Position numbers and translations under genes: made by a program
The notes under the pieces: generated by a model
Database searches by the model: none
What the model was told of the DNA's origin: nothing
What the model saw: the letters and a program-made list of their open reading frames with translations, nothing else
In this document: in pieces, positions 22,317 to 35,300 of the stretch
How positions within the stretch are numbered: the first letter of the stretch is position 1
Layout: each line of letters begins with the position of its first letter
NCBI GenBank assembly: GCA_024741835.1
Contig: JAENRP010000227.1
Coordinates: 1-64,000 of the forward strand
DNA from: Diplocarpon mali
Taxonomy: Eukaryota; Ascomycota; Leotiomycetes; Helotiales; Drepanopezizaceae
DNA: 64,000 bases
Direction of reading: 5' to 3'

Positions 22317-24979
22317 ATGGCACCAAAGCAGAAGCTTTTGAAGCTGCCAAAATCTTTGATTGAGCAGCTTGGTGGGGAAGGTATTCAAATTAAAATCTTA
22401 TAACAGAGGCAGTCACATTGGCTAATTTTATTTTAGACGTGCTTTCTGGTGGGCGTAAACCGAGGACGAGAGCCGGGTCAAGAAAAGAGCTTCGCAAAGC
22501 TGCGCGTATAGAAAAAAAATCCGCTAGAAGTGGACCTCCTCTTGCAAAGCGAACGAAGATACACCACGAAGAATATCAGGCCTCCAGAGCCCCAGCCCAA
22601 AGACCAGCAGCTGCACAGGCATCGCGAGGCGACTTCGCAGACGAGCCTAGGTCGAAGCCTCTCTTGAAGCGGGTAAACAACGCAGATCCCAAGCCAAAGG
22701 AGCCCAAGAAGCACCGGTCAGTATCGCCGCCTGCCCAAGCATCTAGAGCTGTACAAGATAAATTGGCAAAGGATGATGCAGAGATTGCTGCTCTTGAGAA
22801 GAAGCTAGGTATCAAGGGTAAGAAAGGCCTGCCAAAATCTTTCAACGACGATGGGCTTGATGAGTTACTCGAGGGTCTGGGCGGGAAAGAGAAAGCAGAA
22901 GGGGAGGGTGCACAGCAAAAGAGGAAGAGAAAGGCTGAAGGAGATGAGTGGCTGGAACGGAAAAGGAGCGAAGCACGAGATGCCGCCAAAGGAAAATTGC
23001 CACCGACACGAGACGACGAAGAGGAAGTTGAGGGGGATGTGAGCGGATCAGAGGAAAATCAAATAGAAAGAGGAGATGAAGACGTTGACGACGATGGAGC
23101 TTCCGACATGTCTCTAGATGAATCCGCGTTTCCCGATGACGCTTCGGGAGACGATAAAGGCAATCTGGGAAAAGAACATACTTTCCACTTAGAAGACGGA
23201 TTCGACAGCTTCTACTCGGGTGATGACTCGAACGACGATGCAACGCCTTCTCAACCTATTAAACGAGTTCGCGAAAATCCTTACGTGGCACCCTCAACTG
23301 AAACCACAGCTCCCCCAGGGAAATATATTCCCCCTTCCTTACGCAAATCAACTTCATCGGGCCCCGAGGAATTGGTTCGGTTGCGCCGCAGAATTCAGGG
23401 GCTGGTGAACAGGCTTACCGAGGCCAATCTGATACCCATTTTAGGTGACATTGAGAAAATCTACCGCGAAAACCCGCGACAACATGTAACCTCAACACTA
23501 GTGGATATATTGTTGACATCTGTTTGCGAAGCGACGAGCTTACCGGATACTCTGATTATTCTTCCAGCTGGATTTATATCAGCTATATACAAAATCATAG
23601 GGACTGATTTTGGTGCTCAAGTGTTTCAGAGGATTGTGGCACTATTTGACGAACATTATGCCAGGGCCACAATTCTCGGTAACAGCGGTCCAGCAGCTGC
23701 AACATCTGATAGTAGCAAAGAGACGTCTAACCTGATAATGCTGCTTTGCGAAATGTACAATTTTCAACTCATAGGCAGCAATTTAATATTCGACTACGTC
23801 AGAGGTTTCTTGGAAAAGCTTTCAGAACTCAATGCCGAGCTTTTGTTAAAGGTCATCCGAACTTCTGGTCCCCAACTGCGACAAGATGATCCATCTGCTC
23901 TCAAAGGTATCGTTGCTATGCTCCGACCAGCTATTGAGGGTGCTGGAGGCGAAACAAATATCTCCGTGCGGACCAAATTTATGATTGAGACTATTAATGA
24001 CCTCAAAAATAACAAGATGAAGACTCGTGGAGCAGCTTCTGCAATTACATCCGAACATACCATTCGAATGAAGAAGATTCTGGGATCCCTGAACACGCGG
24101 AGTATCAAAGCAAGTGAACCTCTGCGTATCGGTCTCAAGGATATCAGGGAATCTGATAATAAGGGGAAGTGGTGGCTCGTAGGAGCGAGTTGGGCCGGCA
24201 ATGTGGCCGAGGAAGTAGATGAGCCAACATCTTCAGGCCTCAACCAGAAAACTGTTGCCCCAGCAGAGGATGCGGGAGTGAAAGATCTCGTTCAGCTTGC
24301 GAGGGAACAACGAATGAACACTGATATTCGGCGAGCGATATTCGTCACCATCATGTCGGCGACCGACTTTCAAGACGCTTATCAACGGCTAATGAAGTTG
24401 AAGCTCAAACGAGTACAGGAATTCGAGATCCCAAAGGTTTTGATCCATTGCGCAGCAGGCGAGAAGAGTTACAACCCATACTACACGTTGATTGCCAAAA
24501 AGGTCTGCGGTGACAGGAGACTCAAAACGGCGTTCCAGTACTGCTTGTGGGACCTGTTTAAGAAGATGGGCGAGTCGGAGGATGGTGACGTCGATCTTGA
24601 AGACGATGAGGAGACGCTGGAAACCAGACAGATTGTCAACCTTGCAAAAATGTTCGGCATGCTACTCGTTAGTGGTGTCCTGGCTCTCAGTGCACTCAAA
24701 ACTCTCAACTTCAGCTACCTGCAAGCGAAGACAAAGATCTTTCTAGAAGTATTCTTTATCACGATAATTTTGCAGTCCCAGAAACACACTAGGGGGGAGA
24801 GAGACGAGCAAGCTTTAGTCCAGGTATTCAGCCATGCTAAGGAGACGCCACAACTGATCAGAGGGCTGCAATACTTTCACAAGAAGGTTGTGAAGAGAAC
24901 GGATATTGCGGGTGGGAAGGATGAGACGGCCATTGTTAAGTGGGCCTGTCAAGTAGTTGGAGATATCCCCTTGGACTAG
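22317..24979 (+). CDS. SGD1: Sgd1/NOM1 nucleolar MIF4G-MA3 protein
   Basis: Exon 1 (22317-22380) encodes MAPKQKLLKLPKSLIEQLGGE and is spliced over a 56-nt intron to exon 2 (22437-24979), giving 868 aa. Without exon 1 the frame has no ATG at its beginning. The N-terminal third is Lys-rich then very acidic (SEENQIERGDEDVDDDGASD), as in Sgd1. A MIF4G domain follows from about 340 (LVRLRRRIQGLVNRLTEANL ... SVCEATSLPDTLIILPAGFI) and an MA3 domain from about 640 (DIRRAIFVTIMSATDFQDAY; QEFEIPKVLIHCAAGEKSYN). Sgd1/NOM1 is a nucleolar factor for 18S rRNA production and partner of eIF4A-like helicases (known for the family). Confidence 0.92.
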
Positions 24980-25443
24980 CTGTAGATGCACGAATACAAG
25001 ATGCTACCTGCTCAACGGCTCGTATGTTTGATTCCTATGTTGTCTTGCCTCTTGGCTAAATCCATTTCACCATCGTTCCATGTTCTTCGTCTTCCAATCA
25101 TCGACAGCCGTGCTCTCACGTCAAGAAAGCGAGTTTGGGCTTCGTGCCTTATTGTATCGAGCGAGCTTGACGACCAACTTGAGTTTTTGCATTTTCACTC
25201 TAGCTTCATCAGATATTCACTTGAAGTGCCGCACTGTACAATGGATAATGCGTATATGAAAGACTGAGCGAGTCTCATATCTGCCTGATGCTATGCACTT
25301 TAACTCCAGTGGCGGCAACTCGCGGGCAGACGGGGCTCGGGCCATCTCGGGCCATTTTTGGTTCGCCCTCGCCGGCCGCCCCTTCAAAACGTCTCTGTAG
25401 CGCTGTCCAGAAATTTTCGAAGTTCATTGAACCCTCATACATC
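24980..25443. other. intergenic stretch upstream of LPD1
   Basis: 464 bp holding the SGD1 3' UTR and the LPD1 promoter. A short tandem duplication CTCGGGCCAT occurs twice near 25340-25360. No gene is seen. Confidence 0.5.
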
Positions 25444-27198
25444 ATGCTTCGAAGTCTATTATTGCCTCGCGCGGCTGCCAGATCAGCTTTCAAGCAGTCT
25501 TCTCCGTATGTCCCTCTTCAATTGCGTGTTGCCATTTGTTTTGCAAGCTAACAGGTTCTGCTTCAGCCTTCCTTCGGTCGTTGCCCCTACTTCAATAGCG
25601 AGATCTTCAAAACGAGGATATGCCACTGAAGCTGGTCTGTCCCCACTAGATATTTCTTCTGAGATGATACGGAGCTGATGGAGTACAGAGGAGCAAGATT
25701 TGGTCATTATCGGAGGTGGTGTAGCTGGATATGTCGCAGCTATCAAAGCCGGACAAGAGGGCTTAAAAGTAGGATCTACACCTGACTGAAGGAAGAGAGT
25801 GGGCTGTCTGACTGTTCGGATAGGTTACCTGTATCGAGAAGCGCGGCACATTGGGCGGAACTTGCCTAAATGTTGGCTGCATTCCTTCAAAAGCCTTACT
25901 CAACAACTCCCACCTATACCACCAGATTCTCCACGACACGAAAGCGCGCGGTATCGAAGTCGGCGATGTGAAACTCAACTTGGCACAAATGATGAATTCG
26001 AAAGACACTGCTGTCGCCGGTCTGACAAAGGGTGTGGAGTTCCTGTTCAAGAAGAACAATGTTGAGTATGTCAAGGGCACGGCAGCTTTCGCTGGCGAAC
26101 ACGAAATCAAGGTCAATTTGCAGGAGGGCGGGGAGAAGACCATTCTTGGAAAGAACATTCTCATTGCCACTGGTAGTGAAGCTACGCCATTTCCTGGACT
26201 TGAGATCGACGAGAAGAGAATCATCACAAGCACCGGTGCTATCGCCCTGGAGAAGGTACCTGAAAGCTTGGTTGTCATCGGTGGGGGTATCATTGGTCTT
26301 GAGATGGCATCTGTATGGTCGAGGTTGGGTAGCAAGGTCACTGTGGTTGAGTTTTTGGGACAAATTGGTGGCCCCGGAATGGATGCCGAGATTGCAAAGT
26401 CGGCGCAAAAGATCTTGAAGAAGCAAGGCATTGAGTTTAAGGTCAGCACCAAGGTGCTGGGTGGTGACGCCAGTGGCGAGAAGGTTAAGCTCGAGGTTGA
26501 GGCTGCCAAGGGAGGCAAGAAGGAGACTGTGAGTTCGAGCATACCACGGCGATCTATTTTAACGTACTGACGTTTTTCAGCTCGATGCCGATGTGGTCCT
26601 TGTGGCTATCGGGCGGCGACCATATACGGCCGGTCTTGGATTAGAGAACATTGGTCTTGAGACCGACGAAAAGGGGAGACTGGTCATCGATTCGGAATAC
26701 CGAACCAAGATCCCACACATCCGTGTCGTTGGTGATGTGACATTCGGCCCTATGCTTGCCCACAAAGCCGAAGAGGAAGCAGTTGCTGTTGTTGAGTACA
26801 TCAAGAAGGGTTACGGACACGTAAACTATGCTGCCATACCATCTGTCATGTACACTCACCCCGAGGTCGCATGGGTCGGTCAGAACGAGCAGGAGCTCAA
26901 GGCTGCGGGCACAAATTACAAGATTGGGACATTCCCTTTCTCTGCCAACTCGAGAGCGAAGACCAACCTGGACACCGAGGGTCTGGTCAAAATTCTGGCT
27001 GATGCCGAGACTGACCGAATTCTCGGTATCCACATTATTGGACCTAACGCTGGAGAGATGATTGCTGAGGGAACGTTGGCGATTGAGTACGGTGCATCGA
27101 GTGAGGACATTGCACGGACGACTCATGCACATCCTACTTTGGCGGAGGCATTCAAGGAGGCTGCTATGGCGACGCACAGCAAGGCCATTCATTACTGA
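25444..27198 (+). CDS. LPD1: mitochondrial dihydrolipoamide dehydrogenase (E3)
   Basis: Five exons: 25444-25505, 25567-25634, 25689-25768, 25824-26528 and 26581-27198, giving 510 aa. The first exon encodes a mitochondrial presequence ([18 protein letters not shown]). Exon 3 holds the FAD-binding [13 protein letters not shown]. Exon 4 opens with [13 protein letters not shown] and carries the redox disulfide CLNVGC (Cys 84 and Cys 89), then the NAD-binding [17 protein letters not shown]. Exon 5 has the second FAD motif [19 protein letters not shown] and the interface His-Glu pair in [11 protein letters not shown]3 reoxidises lipoamide in the pyruvate, 2-oxoglutarate and branched-chain dehydrogenase complexes and in glycine cleavage. 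Intron 1 has two in-frame acceptors 12 nt apart; the downstream one fits branch spacing better. Confidence 0.95.
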
Positions 27199-28994
27199 GC
27201 ATACCCAATTGTACGATAGGTAGATGAATTGCACACATACTGAATCACAAAACCTCCGATCTTCTCAATCTTCCCCNCCCCCCCAGCCTCTATATGTAAT
27301 GCAATGTACAAGCCAGCGTGGGATTAAGATGTCCCAAACTGGCAGTAAAAGCAGTACGAACTACACCAAGTCGCATTCCGCCATTTATTCATTTTATTAT
27401 TCCGAAGCAGAGACGTAGCCAACTCCAGTCTCTGCTTCCTCTGTAACGAATATTCAAAATAGAGTACAATATCGTGCCTTGAAACACATATTGAGGAACA
27501 ATCAAAGTCACTGGCGCCCAACAAATCCGGGTCAGTATATCTGCAACTGCTGAGGGCGTTCATGTATCATGCGGCACAGCAGAGCTCTGCTTCTGTCTCT
27601 TCCGCTCCTCCCGACCCCAAATGCCGCCAAATCCACTAATACTGCCCACGCCACCGATGCGAGAACTGATAATCTTCTGAGCGTTTATACACGATACCGT
27701 CTTGACCGAAATTTTGCTAATGAACTGAAATTTCCATTGGCTCATGGAGTCAAACTGGCATTTGCTGAACCGACTACCGAAAATTATGGCTATCTATGTG
27801 TCAATATGCTGTATGTTGTTGAGTTGTGGATTTCAGCAGTACGTAAATCAAGCCGAGTTTTGTGTGAGTGAGGAGAGATGTAGGTGAGAGAGGAGTCTTA
27901 GGAAGCTGGCGCTCCTTATATGGTCTTCTCCCTGGGCCTTGTCCGTTGCAGCGCGTAGCACAAGGCATCTAGAGTCAGACGGAGATGAGGTGGACGGAAA
28001 GGTACTTTTTTTTGGACCTCTTTCATGGTTTTACGCCTTGAGTTTCTGAAATATTACGGTCCTTGTGTGAATCTGCTGGGGCGAATGAACCGGGGGGCAA
28101 ATGTGTTGTGTATGGTGAGTATCGCGGATGTGTTCTGAAGCTGGCCCTAGATGGATTGGCCGAAAAATGATACATCAAGGTAGGCTGCCTATGGGGCGAG
28201 GGCCGCGCCGTTACGTTCTACAACGATATTACTCATGTAAATTTGTGGTCCAGGTCCATCTGACGGTGAAGAGAAAACAAATTTACCACATCGGAGGGCA
28301 TATACGAGCCGTTCGGTATTATCCAAACCTATGACTATGAACAGCCGCTTCGTTTTCTGTGCATTGCAGCATTGAAAAATCAAGAGGACTAACGCGTTGA
28401 AATAATCTTCAGCAATTTACGAATCTCCCATAGTGGAACAAACTTCGAGCTTGACCTGGAGCCTGCCTTGTCAAGTAAACATGATATAGCATTGAGAGCA
28501 CGGAGCATCGAAGGAGAATGTTACAGCAGTGGACAGGTTATTCGCTTGAAGATTCGGAGAACGACGCTGATCTTTGAGGAATTGGGCGTTTTGATGTGAG
28601 GCGATGTAATGTAAATATTGAAGACTGGTATCGTGTTTATATGTGAAGTCGGTAAAAGAGGTTCAGGAACAAAATGCAGCTTCTTAAGCGAACCAGTCAA
28701 AGATCTCTTCCACCTTTGCCTGGCTGTACACAGCAGGGTACCTTATGCAAGACACCGCGAGCCCATCCCACCAAGTGAATTTATGACCCTCACATGGCTA
28801 GATGGCGAGACTCTTAGTGGCGCCGGCTGCTCCTTTTCACCCGAATATTTAAACGAATCCGAAGCAAAATTTCGCAAGACTGAATCGCGGGTCTTCTGAA
28901 TATTCCGAGCAACCCTTCCGTCTCGAAACACGCCCACTGATCTCTGCGCTGTGGTTCACTTTGGTCGGTCCTAATTGGATCCTGTTGACTCGCC
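27199..28994. other. intergenic stretch between LPD1 and the desaturase
   Basis: About 1.8 kb. It includes an ambiguous base at 27277 inside a poly-C run and a minus-strand small open frame noted separately. No other supported gene is seen; the right part should hold the desaturase promoter. Confidence 0.45.
27560..27745 (-). other. candidate small ORF, unrecognised
   Basis: A 61-codon minus-strand frame opens with an ATG (MSQWKFQF) and ends with a compositionally protein-like tail: SSRIGGVGSISGFGGIWGRE, then ERKRQKQSS. The Gly-rich segment followed by basic residues looks less random than its surroundings and could be the last exon of a small gene. I could not find a convincing upstream exon, so this is reported as a candidate only. 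Confidence 0.2.
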
Positions 28995-30742
28995 ATGGCT
29001 CCCAAAGTTGCTTCACGAGAAGCAGAGGCTTTGCTTTCTCGAAGACATATCGAGGGCCTTATTGCAGATGGAAGGACAATCATTATCGTCAACCAGGCCG
29101 TTCTGAAGGTCGATTCCTGGTTGAAGTACCACCCAGGGGGCGACAAGGCCATTCAACATATGATCGGCAGAGATGCTACAGATGAAGTCAACGCGTATGC
29201 ATCTTCTTCAAAAGCGTGTACTGAAGCTCGATAGCTGACCATTTCAGGCTCCACTCCCTAGAAGCAAGACAACAGATGGATCGGTATCGCATTGGACGAA
29301 TCGAAGGCCGCTGGGTAAACTATGTCCCCCCCATACAAGGGGGAAGATTCAGGTCATACTGTGAGGGGACGCCGGAGGCAGAGGCGGAAGAGGAAAGCGA
29401 GAATTATACCGAAAATCAGACCCCGAGCTCTGATATGTCGAGGACTCCATCGCCAATTTTCGACGAAACAGAGCCTACTATTCGCCGACGCACACAATCA
29501 AGGAACGATCCATTGCTTTCCTCTGCCTCCTCCGTGTCTTCAGTCACCGATCCTGAAGACGGAATGTCTTACCTGGACGCTCAAACCAAGCAGCAGATAG
29601 GCCTGGATCTTGCAAAATATCCACCGCTGGACTCAGACAGTCAGGATGAAGTCATTGGGAAGTACCGCCTGCTAGACCAGCGACTACGAGACGACGGCCT
29701 CTATGATTGTAATTACACTGCGTATGCAGTTGAAGCCTGCAGGTATACATTACTCTTCTGTGGGATGCTTCTTTTCCTACACCTGGGGTGGTATGCTACC
29801 AGTGGCTTGTTCCTGGGATGCCTCTGGCACCAACTGGTATTTACGGCGCATGATGCAGGACACATGGGGATAACCCATAATTTCCACGTCGATACAACTA
29901 TCGGGATCATAGTTGCCGACTTTATAGGTGGATTATCTGTGGGCTGGTGGAAAAGAAATCATAATGTGCATCACATTGTCACAAATTCTCCGGAGCACGA
30001 TCCAGATATTGAGCATCTACCTTTCTTTGCTATCTCTCATCGCTTTCTCGACTCGCTTACTTCTTCCTTTTACGAGCGTGTAATGACTTACGATGTCTTC
30101 GCCAAATTCTTATTGCCATACCAGGCCTATCTTTATTATCCGATCCTTACCTTTGGTCGCTTCAATCTGTACGTCCTCTCATGGGAGTATCTCTTTCGAG
30201 GACAGGGACCGAAGAAGGGGCCAGCGTGGTGGCACAGATGGCTAGAGATTACCGGGCAGGTCTTCTTTTGGTACTGGTTCGGGTATCTCATCATGTACAA
30301 AACCATTCCCACTGCCTCGGCGCGGTGGACTTTCCTCTTGGTCAGCCATATGGTCACTATGCCCTTGCACGCTCAAATAACTCTGTCTCACTTTGCTATG
30401 AGCACAGCAGAGCTTGGACCCCATGAGTCTTTCCCGCAGAAGATGCTTCGCACTACCATGGACATTGAGTGCCCTCAGTGGTTGGATTTCTTTCACGGAG
30501 GGCTGCAATTCCAAGCAGTGCACCATCTTTTTCCCCGGATGCCGAGGCACAACCTTCGTCGGGCCCAAAAGCTCGTTCAGGAGTTCTGTAAGGATGTCGG
30601 AATACCATACGCACTCTATGGCTTTGTAGATGGGAATAAGCAGGTCATCGGCAGGCTTGATGAGGTGGGAAGGCAGGCAGCAATCCTTGCGAAGTGTCAA
30701 CGAGTCGTTGCTGAGAAGGGGAACATTCTCCATGGGCATTGA
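28995..30742 (+). CDS. delta-8 sphingolipid desaturase, cytochrome b5 fusion
   Basis: Exons 28995-29194 and 29248-30742 give 564 aa. An N-terminal cytochrome b5 domain has heme His46 in YHPGGDKAI and the second heme His about 69 in ALHSLEA, which is restored by splicing. A Ser/Pro/Glu-rich insert (about 95-190) follows, then a membrane desaturase with histidine boxes HDAGH (268-272), HNVHH (305-309) and QAVHH (489-493). The Gln replacing the first His of box 3 is the hallmark of front-end desaturases. With the long fungal linker this best fits the ER delta-8 (sphinganine/ceramide) desaturase of the glucosylceramide pathway. A front-end fatty-acid desaturase is the alternative. The intron is 53 nt with CTGAC branch. 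Confidence 0.88.
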
Positions 30743-31033
30743 GCCTCGAGATCAACATGGCCACCGGTCTTGGCATCTATCGGCTGCATATTTTAAGAGC
30801 TCGGCTTGAAATAATGGATACACATGTTATTGTTTCCAGTGATAGGGAGAATCCGCAACATCAAGGAACAGTTTGACCTTCAGACGTCTGGTTCCTCGCG
30901 ATGACGTGACACTCCTGCAAATGCAAGTGTCGGTATCTGTGTTTTTTTTTTCATGATTGTCAGATTTCCAGCAACCCTGCGTCGTTCGACCCATGTGCAG
31001 TCAAATAGTGTTGTGAGAATTTACAGGTGCTGC

Positions 31034-31048
31034 NNNNNNNNNNNNNNN
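31034..31048. other. assembly gap (15 N)
   Basis: Fifteen consecutive undetermined bases followed by a C run. The true gap size may differ. Confidence 0.98.
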
Positions 31049-32070
31049 CCCCCTTCTCCTGAATGCCGTCAATGTAATTCTCCGTTATAGATCTGGTATT
31101 TGCACATCACCACTTCCCGGTTCCCCCAAGAGTAGAGAATGCACGGGCGAAACTTGACGAGGATTGCTTTGAATTGAAGTGACACATGCTACAGTACACG
31201 AGAAGACAATGACCGGAAGGCGTTTAGCTGCTTGGGGGAAAACCACTGCGTGAGTAGAAGTCGGTTTATTCTGGGTATCTCTTCGGAGTAGTTGTTCACG
31301 AGCGCCACGGGCTGCAAATCAAAAGACCCCGTTCTTCCCCAGGACTTGAACAAGCATCTCATGCTGGCTAACCCGGCTGAGGAAGGCTCCAGATAGGCAT
31401 GTAAAGGTAGCCGTCTGGAGGAGAGCCCAAGTCCTTTGTACCGAGTCCTTGCAGCAACTTCTTGCACCAATTCTGTGCCCTGAGTCATTCCACTACCTAT
31501 TTGCATTCAGTTCTTCTCCCAAGGGGAGTCGTTCTACAAGGCCTTGCATGAAGTCCTTGCAGCAAATCCTTGCACCCTTCGAACGGCTGTACTCGTCTAG
31601 ATACCTGCCCGAGGGTCGTTGTACCGAAGGCTAGAAGAAATTTACTGAGAGAAGAAAACCATCAGTACACACGCGATCATTCCGAATTGAAGGCTCCTGG
31701 AATTGACTATGAAACTGCCGTAGAGGAACAGTATTTACTTCCTGGGGCCACGTCAAGAGAGCCCCACTTAAACACGCGAGTGAGTCTGGACCGTGGCTTG
31801 TGAAGCTTAACCTGAGGAATCCCCTCTGCTCTTGTCGATTGGAAGGAGACGCTCCAAGTGCTGGGCAGCTCCGCAACCTTATACTCGCAGGCATTGCTCA
31901 GCTGCACCTCAACTTCTCTCTCTCACTTCACTGGTTTGCCTCGTACGCAGCCCATGAATCGCACCTCAGCGGTGTCCCCCCGTCACACTTCGTCTACAGA
32001 CAAAAAGCACCAGGAATCCAGGATTCCGCGTCAAAGCAGACCTCAGACCGCGCTTGCCAGCAGAGACTTC

Positions 32071-32117
32071 CAGCACAACACAGCACAGCACAGCACAGCA
32101 GAGCAGAGCAGAGCAGA
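32071..32117. repeat. CAGCA/GAGCA microsatellite
   Basis: A run of CAGCA units changes to GAGCA units over about 47 bp. It is located about 200 bp upstream of the VAC14 ATG, probably in the promoter or 5' UTR. Confidence 0.85.
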
Positions 32118-32317
32118 CCAAAGCACAGATCACGTGGGCTCCTTCCCCTGCCTTGTCTCTCGCCTGCACGTGCACGTACGACACTACTCTCGACTACATC
32201 TTGACGTGCTTGAACTTGCGAGAGCACTCGAACGACTGCGAGAGCTCTCGATAGAACTGCGAGACCTTCCATTCCCTTCAGGACGATCATGTCCCACGCA
32301 ACTAGCTGATATCCAAA

Positions 32318-35300
32318 ATGGAGCTGAGCGTCCAGCGTGCCCTGAACGACAAGCTCTACGACAAACGCAAAGTTGGAGCTCTTGAGTATGCAATTGCACT
32401 GGGCCCGCCTCCCGGAATTCTGTTCATGGCTGACTATCTACCTCATCTTCCAGACTCGAACGCAACATCCGAGATTATACCGCCGACAAAGACTTTGAAA
32501 GGATCAAGGCCGTGATTCAGGAGCTTTGCCAGGACTTTGCATACGCCGTCCACCAGCCTCATGCCCGGAATGGAGGTCTCATCGGCTTGGCCGCCGCCGC
32601 TATTGCGCTGGGACCGGTATGTATCGAAGAATTGACTTCGGCAGGTAATGCTGCTCACTTATTTTTTTGCAGGACTTAGCACGATATCTGGATGAGATTG
32701 TGCCTCCCGTGCTTGCTTGCTTTACCGACCAAGATGCTCGAGTGCGTTACTACGCGTGCGAAAGCATGTACAACATCGCCAAAGTAGCTAAGGGTGAGGT
32801 TCTGCCTTACTTCAACGATATTTTCGATGCATTGTGTAAAGTACATGGATCCCGGCCGTTCCCCTCTGATCAAGGCATATATCCCTAATGCGCAACTAGT
32901 TGGGTGCAGACTCTGAATTGTCCGTCAAGAACGGAGCTGAGCTCCTAGACCGGCTGATCAAAGATATCGTCTCTGAATCGGCCGCGACGTACGTCTCGAT
33001 ACTCCAGACTACGGAAGACCTGGCCCCGCTAGAGAACGATAAAGAAGCACCTGATGAGTCTTTTGATCTGCCTACGGCCTTCTCTCTTGCTCGATTTATC
33101 CCTCTACTGAAGGAGAGGATCTACGTGATTAACCCTTTCACCAGAACCTTTCTGGTGGGCTGGATCACGCTCTTGGACTCTATCCCGGATCTGGAGCTCG
33201 TCACCTTTCTTCCAGAGTTTCTCGGCGGTCTGTTCAAATTCCTGAGTGACCCCAACCGGGATGTACATGTCGCCACCCGAGGCGCTCTGGAGAGGTTCTT
33301 GAGCGAGATCAAGCGAATATCACGAATCAAGAAAGGCATAGCAGAAAGTCGGAAGACTCGCAGTGACGGCAAGCGAAAGCGCTCAGGTTCAATGGACAGT
33401 GAAAACTCCTTGGGTCCTGACGCTGGTGCAGATGACGAGGATGGAAGTGGCGATGAGAAGGATGTCAGTAGTGACGATGACTGGATCCCAGGACAAGATG
33501 TTCAGGTGAATCACAAGGAGATTCTTGAGATACTGTCAGCGAATCTCGATTCACCACTTGGTAAGGACTGTCCTCAGCACGGATACTGTCAGTACTAACA
33601 GCCAAAAAGAGGAGGACAGTCTGCTAGAATCTCTTCGTTGGATCGTTGAATTTCTGGACATTTGTCCAGAGGAGGTGCTCCCATTTGCCCCCAAAATTCT
33701 TGCTCATCTGCTACCGGCCATGGCTAGTGGTGTCGAAACGATCCGACTTGCAGCGGCCCGTGTGAATACGTCGCTGATGAACTATGTGGTATCTCTGGGC
33801 GATGAAGGAGCTCCCTCTGAAGGAGCTTCTGGGCCGTCGAAGATACCCACATCAATCATGAGAGAGAGTGCAAGCAGCGAGAGAAGAGATTCATCCACGA
33901 ATCCCCGCGGGTCTATCTCAAACTCGCGTGAGTTGGAAAGACCATCAGACGTCCAGACACCACCTCCACCATACAAATCACCTCCGCCTCTGACTCCAGT
34001 TCCGCCCCAGGTGGATCTCGATTACGCTGCGGCTGTCAATTCTCTCACATTGCTCTTCTTGAACGACCACGAGGCTACGAGAGTCGCCGCGCTGACGTGG
34101 CTTCTCATGCTACACAGGAAGGCACCCAGGAAAGTTCTGGCTTTCAACGATGGCACATTCCCCGCCCTTCTCAAGACCCTGTCGGATCCAGCTGAAGCAG
34201 TCGTGACTCGCGATCTCCAGCTTCTTTCCCAGATATCGAAGAACAGTGGAGACGACTACTTCACCTCCTTCATGGAGAATCTACTCCAGCTTTTCTCGAC
34301 AGATCGAAAGCTCCTCGAGACCCGAGGTAATCTGATTATTCGCCAGCTCTGTCTCAGCCTCAGCGCCGAGAGAATCTACCGTACGCTTGCCGATTGCATA
34401 GAGAAGGAAGAAGACGTCGAGTTTGCCAGCATTATGGTTCAGAACCTCAACAATAACCTCATTACGGCGCCCGAGCTAGCAGAACTTCGAAAACGACTCC
34501 GAAATCTTGAAACAAAGGTTGGGCTACAGGTGTCTTGTCCGTACTCTCGCTAAACTTTTCAGGATGGCCAAGCTTTCTTCGTGGCTCTGTTTAGGTCTTG
34601 GTGCTACAATGCCGTTGCAACGTTCTCGTTGTGTCTTCTTGCTCAGGCATATGAGCAAGCGTACAACCTCCTTCAGATATTGTGAGCCATCGTCGCTGGT
34701 CGTGATGGAGCCTTACTCATGTGACATAGTGCGGAGCTTGAGATGAATGTCAACATGCTTATCCAGATCGATAAGCTTGTTCAGCTCTTGGAATCTCCTG
34801 TCTTTACTTGTATGTTTTGACCCTTGAGAGTCGGTGTTGAATACGAGACTAATATGCCTAAGACCTTCGACTCCAATTATTAGAGCCAGAGAAGCATCCT
34901 CACCTCTACAAGTGTTTATATGGCCTTCTCATGCTCCTACCACAATCATCTGCATTCGCAGCACTGAAAAACAGACTAAACAGTGTGAGTGCGATAGGAT
35001 ATCTGCATACTGCACCCCGAGCGTACGTACCTCAATCTCGTAACAACAGTGTGGTGGAGGCTCTTTCCACATTTCAATTTCATCAACGTCAAAAAAGCAG
35101 TGAGACTCATATGTCCTCGTTTAGTACGCCAACAAACGCTGGTCCGTCAAGTTTTGACAGATCCAGTCGGTTGAAAGGCAGGGATGAGGGGGGAATCCGG
35201 TGGAACGAATTACTAGAGAAGTTCCGGGGCGTTCAGGAGCGTGCGAGGCGGGCGGCGAAGACGACCGGCGACTTTGACGATGGACTTGGGATGATGTCGG

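Larger units (their letters stand above)
30743..32317. other. intergenic stretch with assembly gap
   Basis: 1.57 kb without a supported gene. It contains the 15-N gap, an imperfect direct repeat near 31444 and 31555, and a CAGCA/GAGCA microsatellite near 32071-32117. The VAC14 promoter should lie in its right part; a CACGTG palindrome occurs near 32131. Confidence 0.5.

Noticed and set aside
30980..31000. GTTCGACCC resembling a tRNA B box
   Set aside because: No complementary T-stem and no upstream A box; the region is next to an assembly gap but shows no cloverleaf.
32071..32117. possible CRISPR-like or structured repeat
   Set aside because: Simple CAGCA/GAGCA microsatellite without spacers; the host is a eukaryote.
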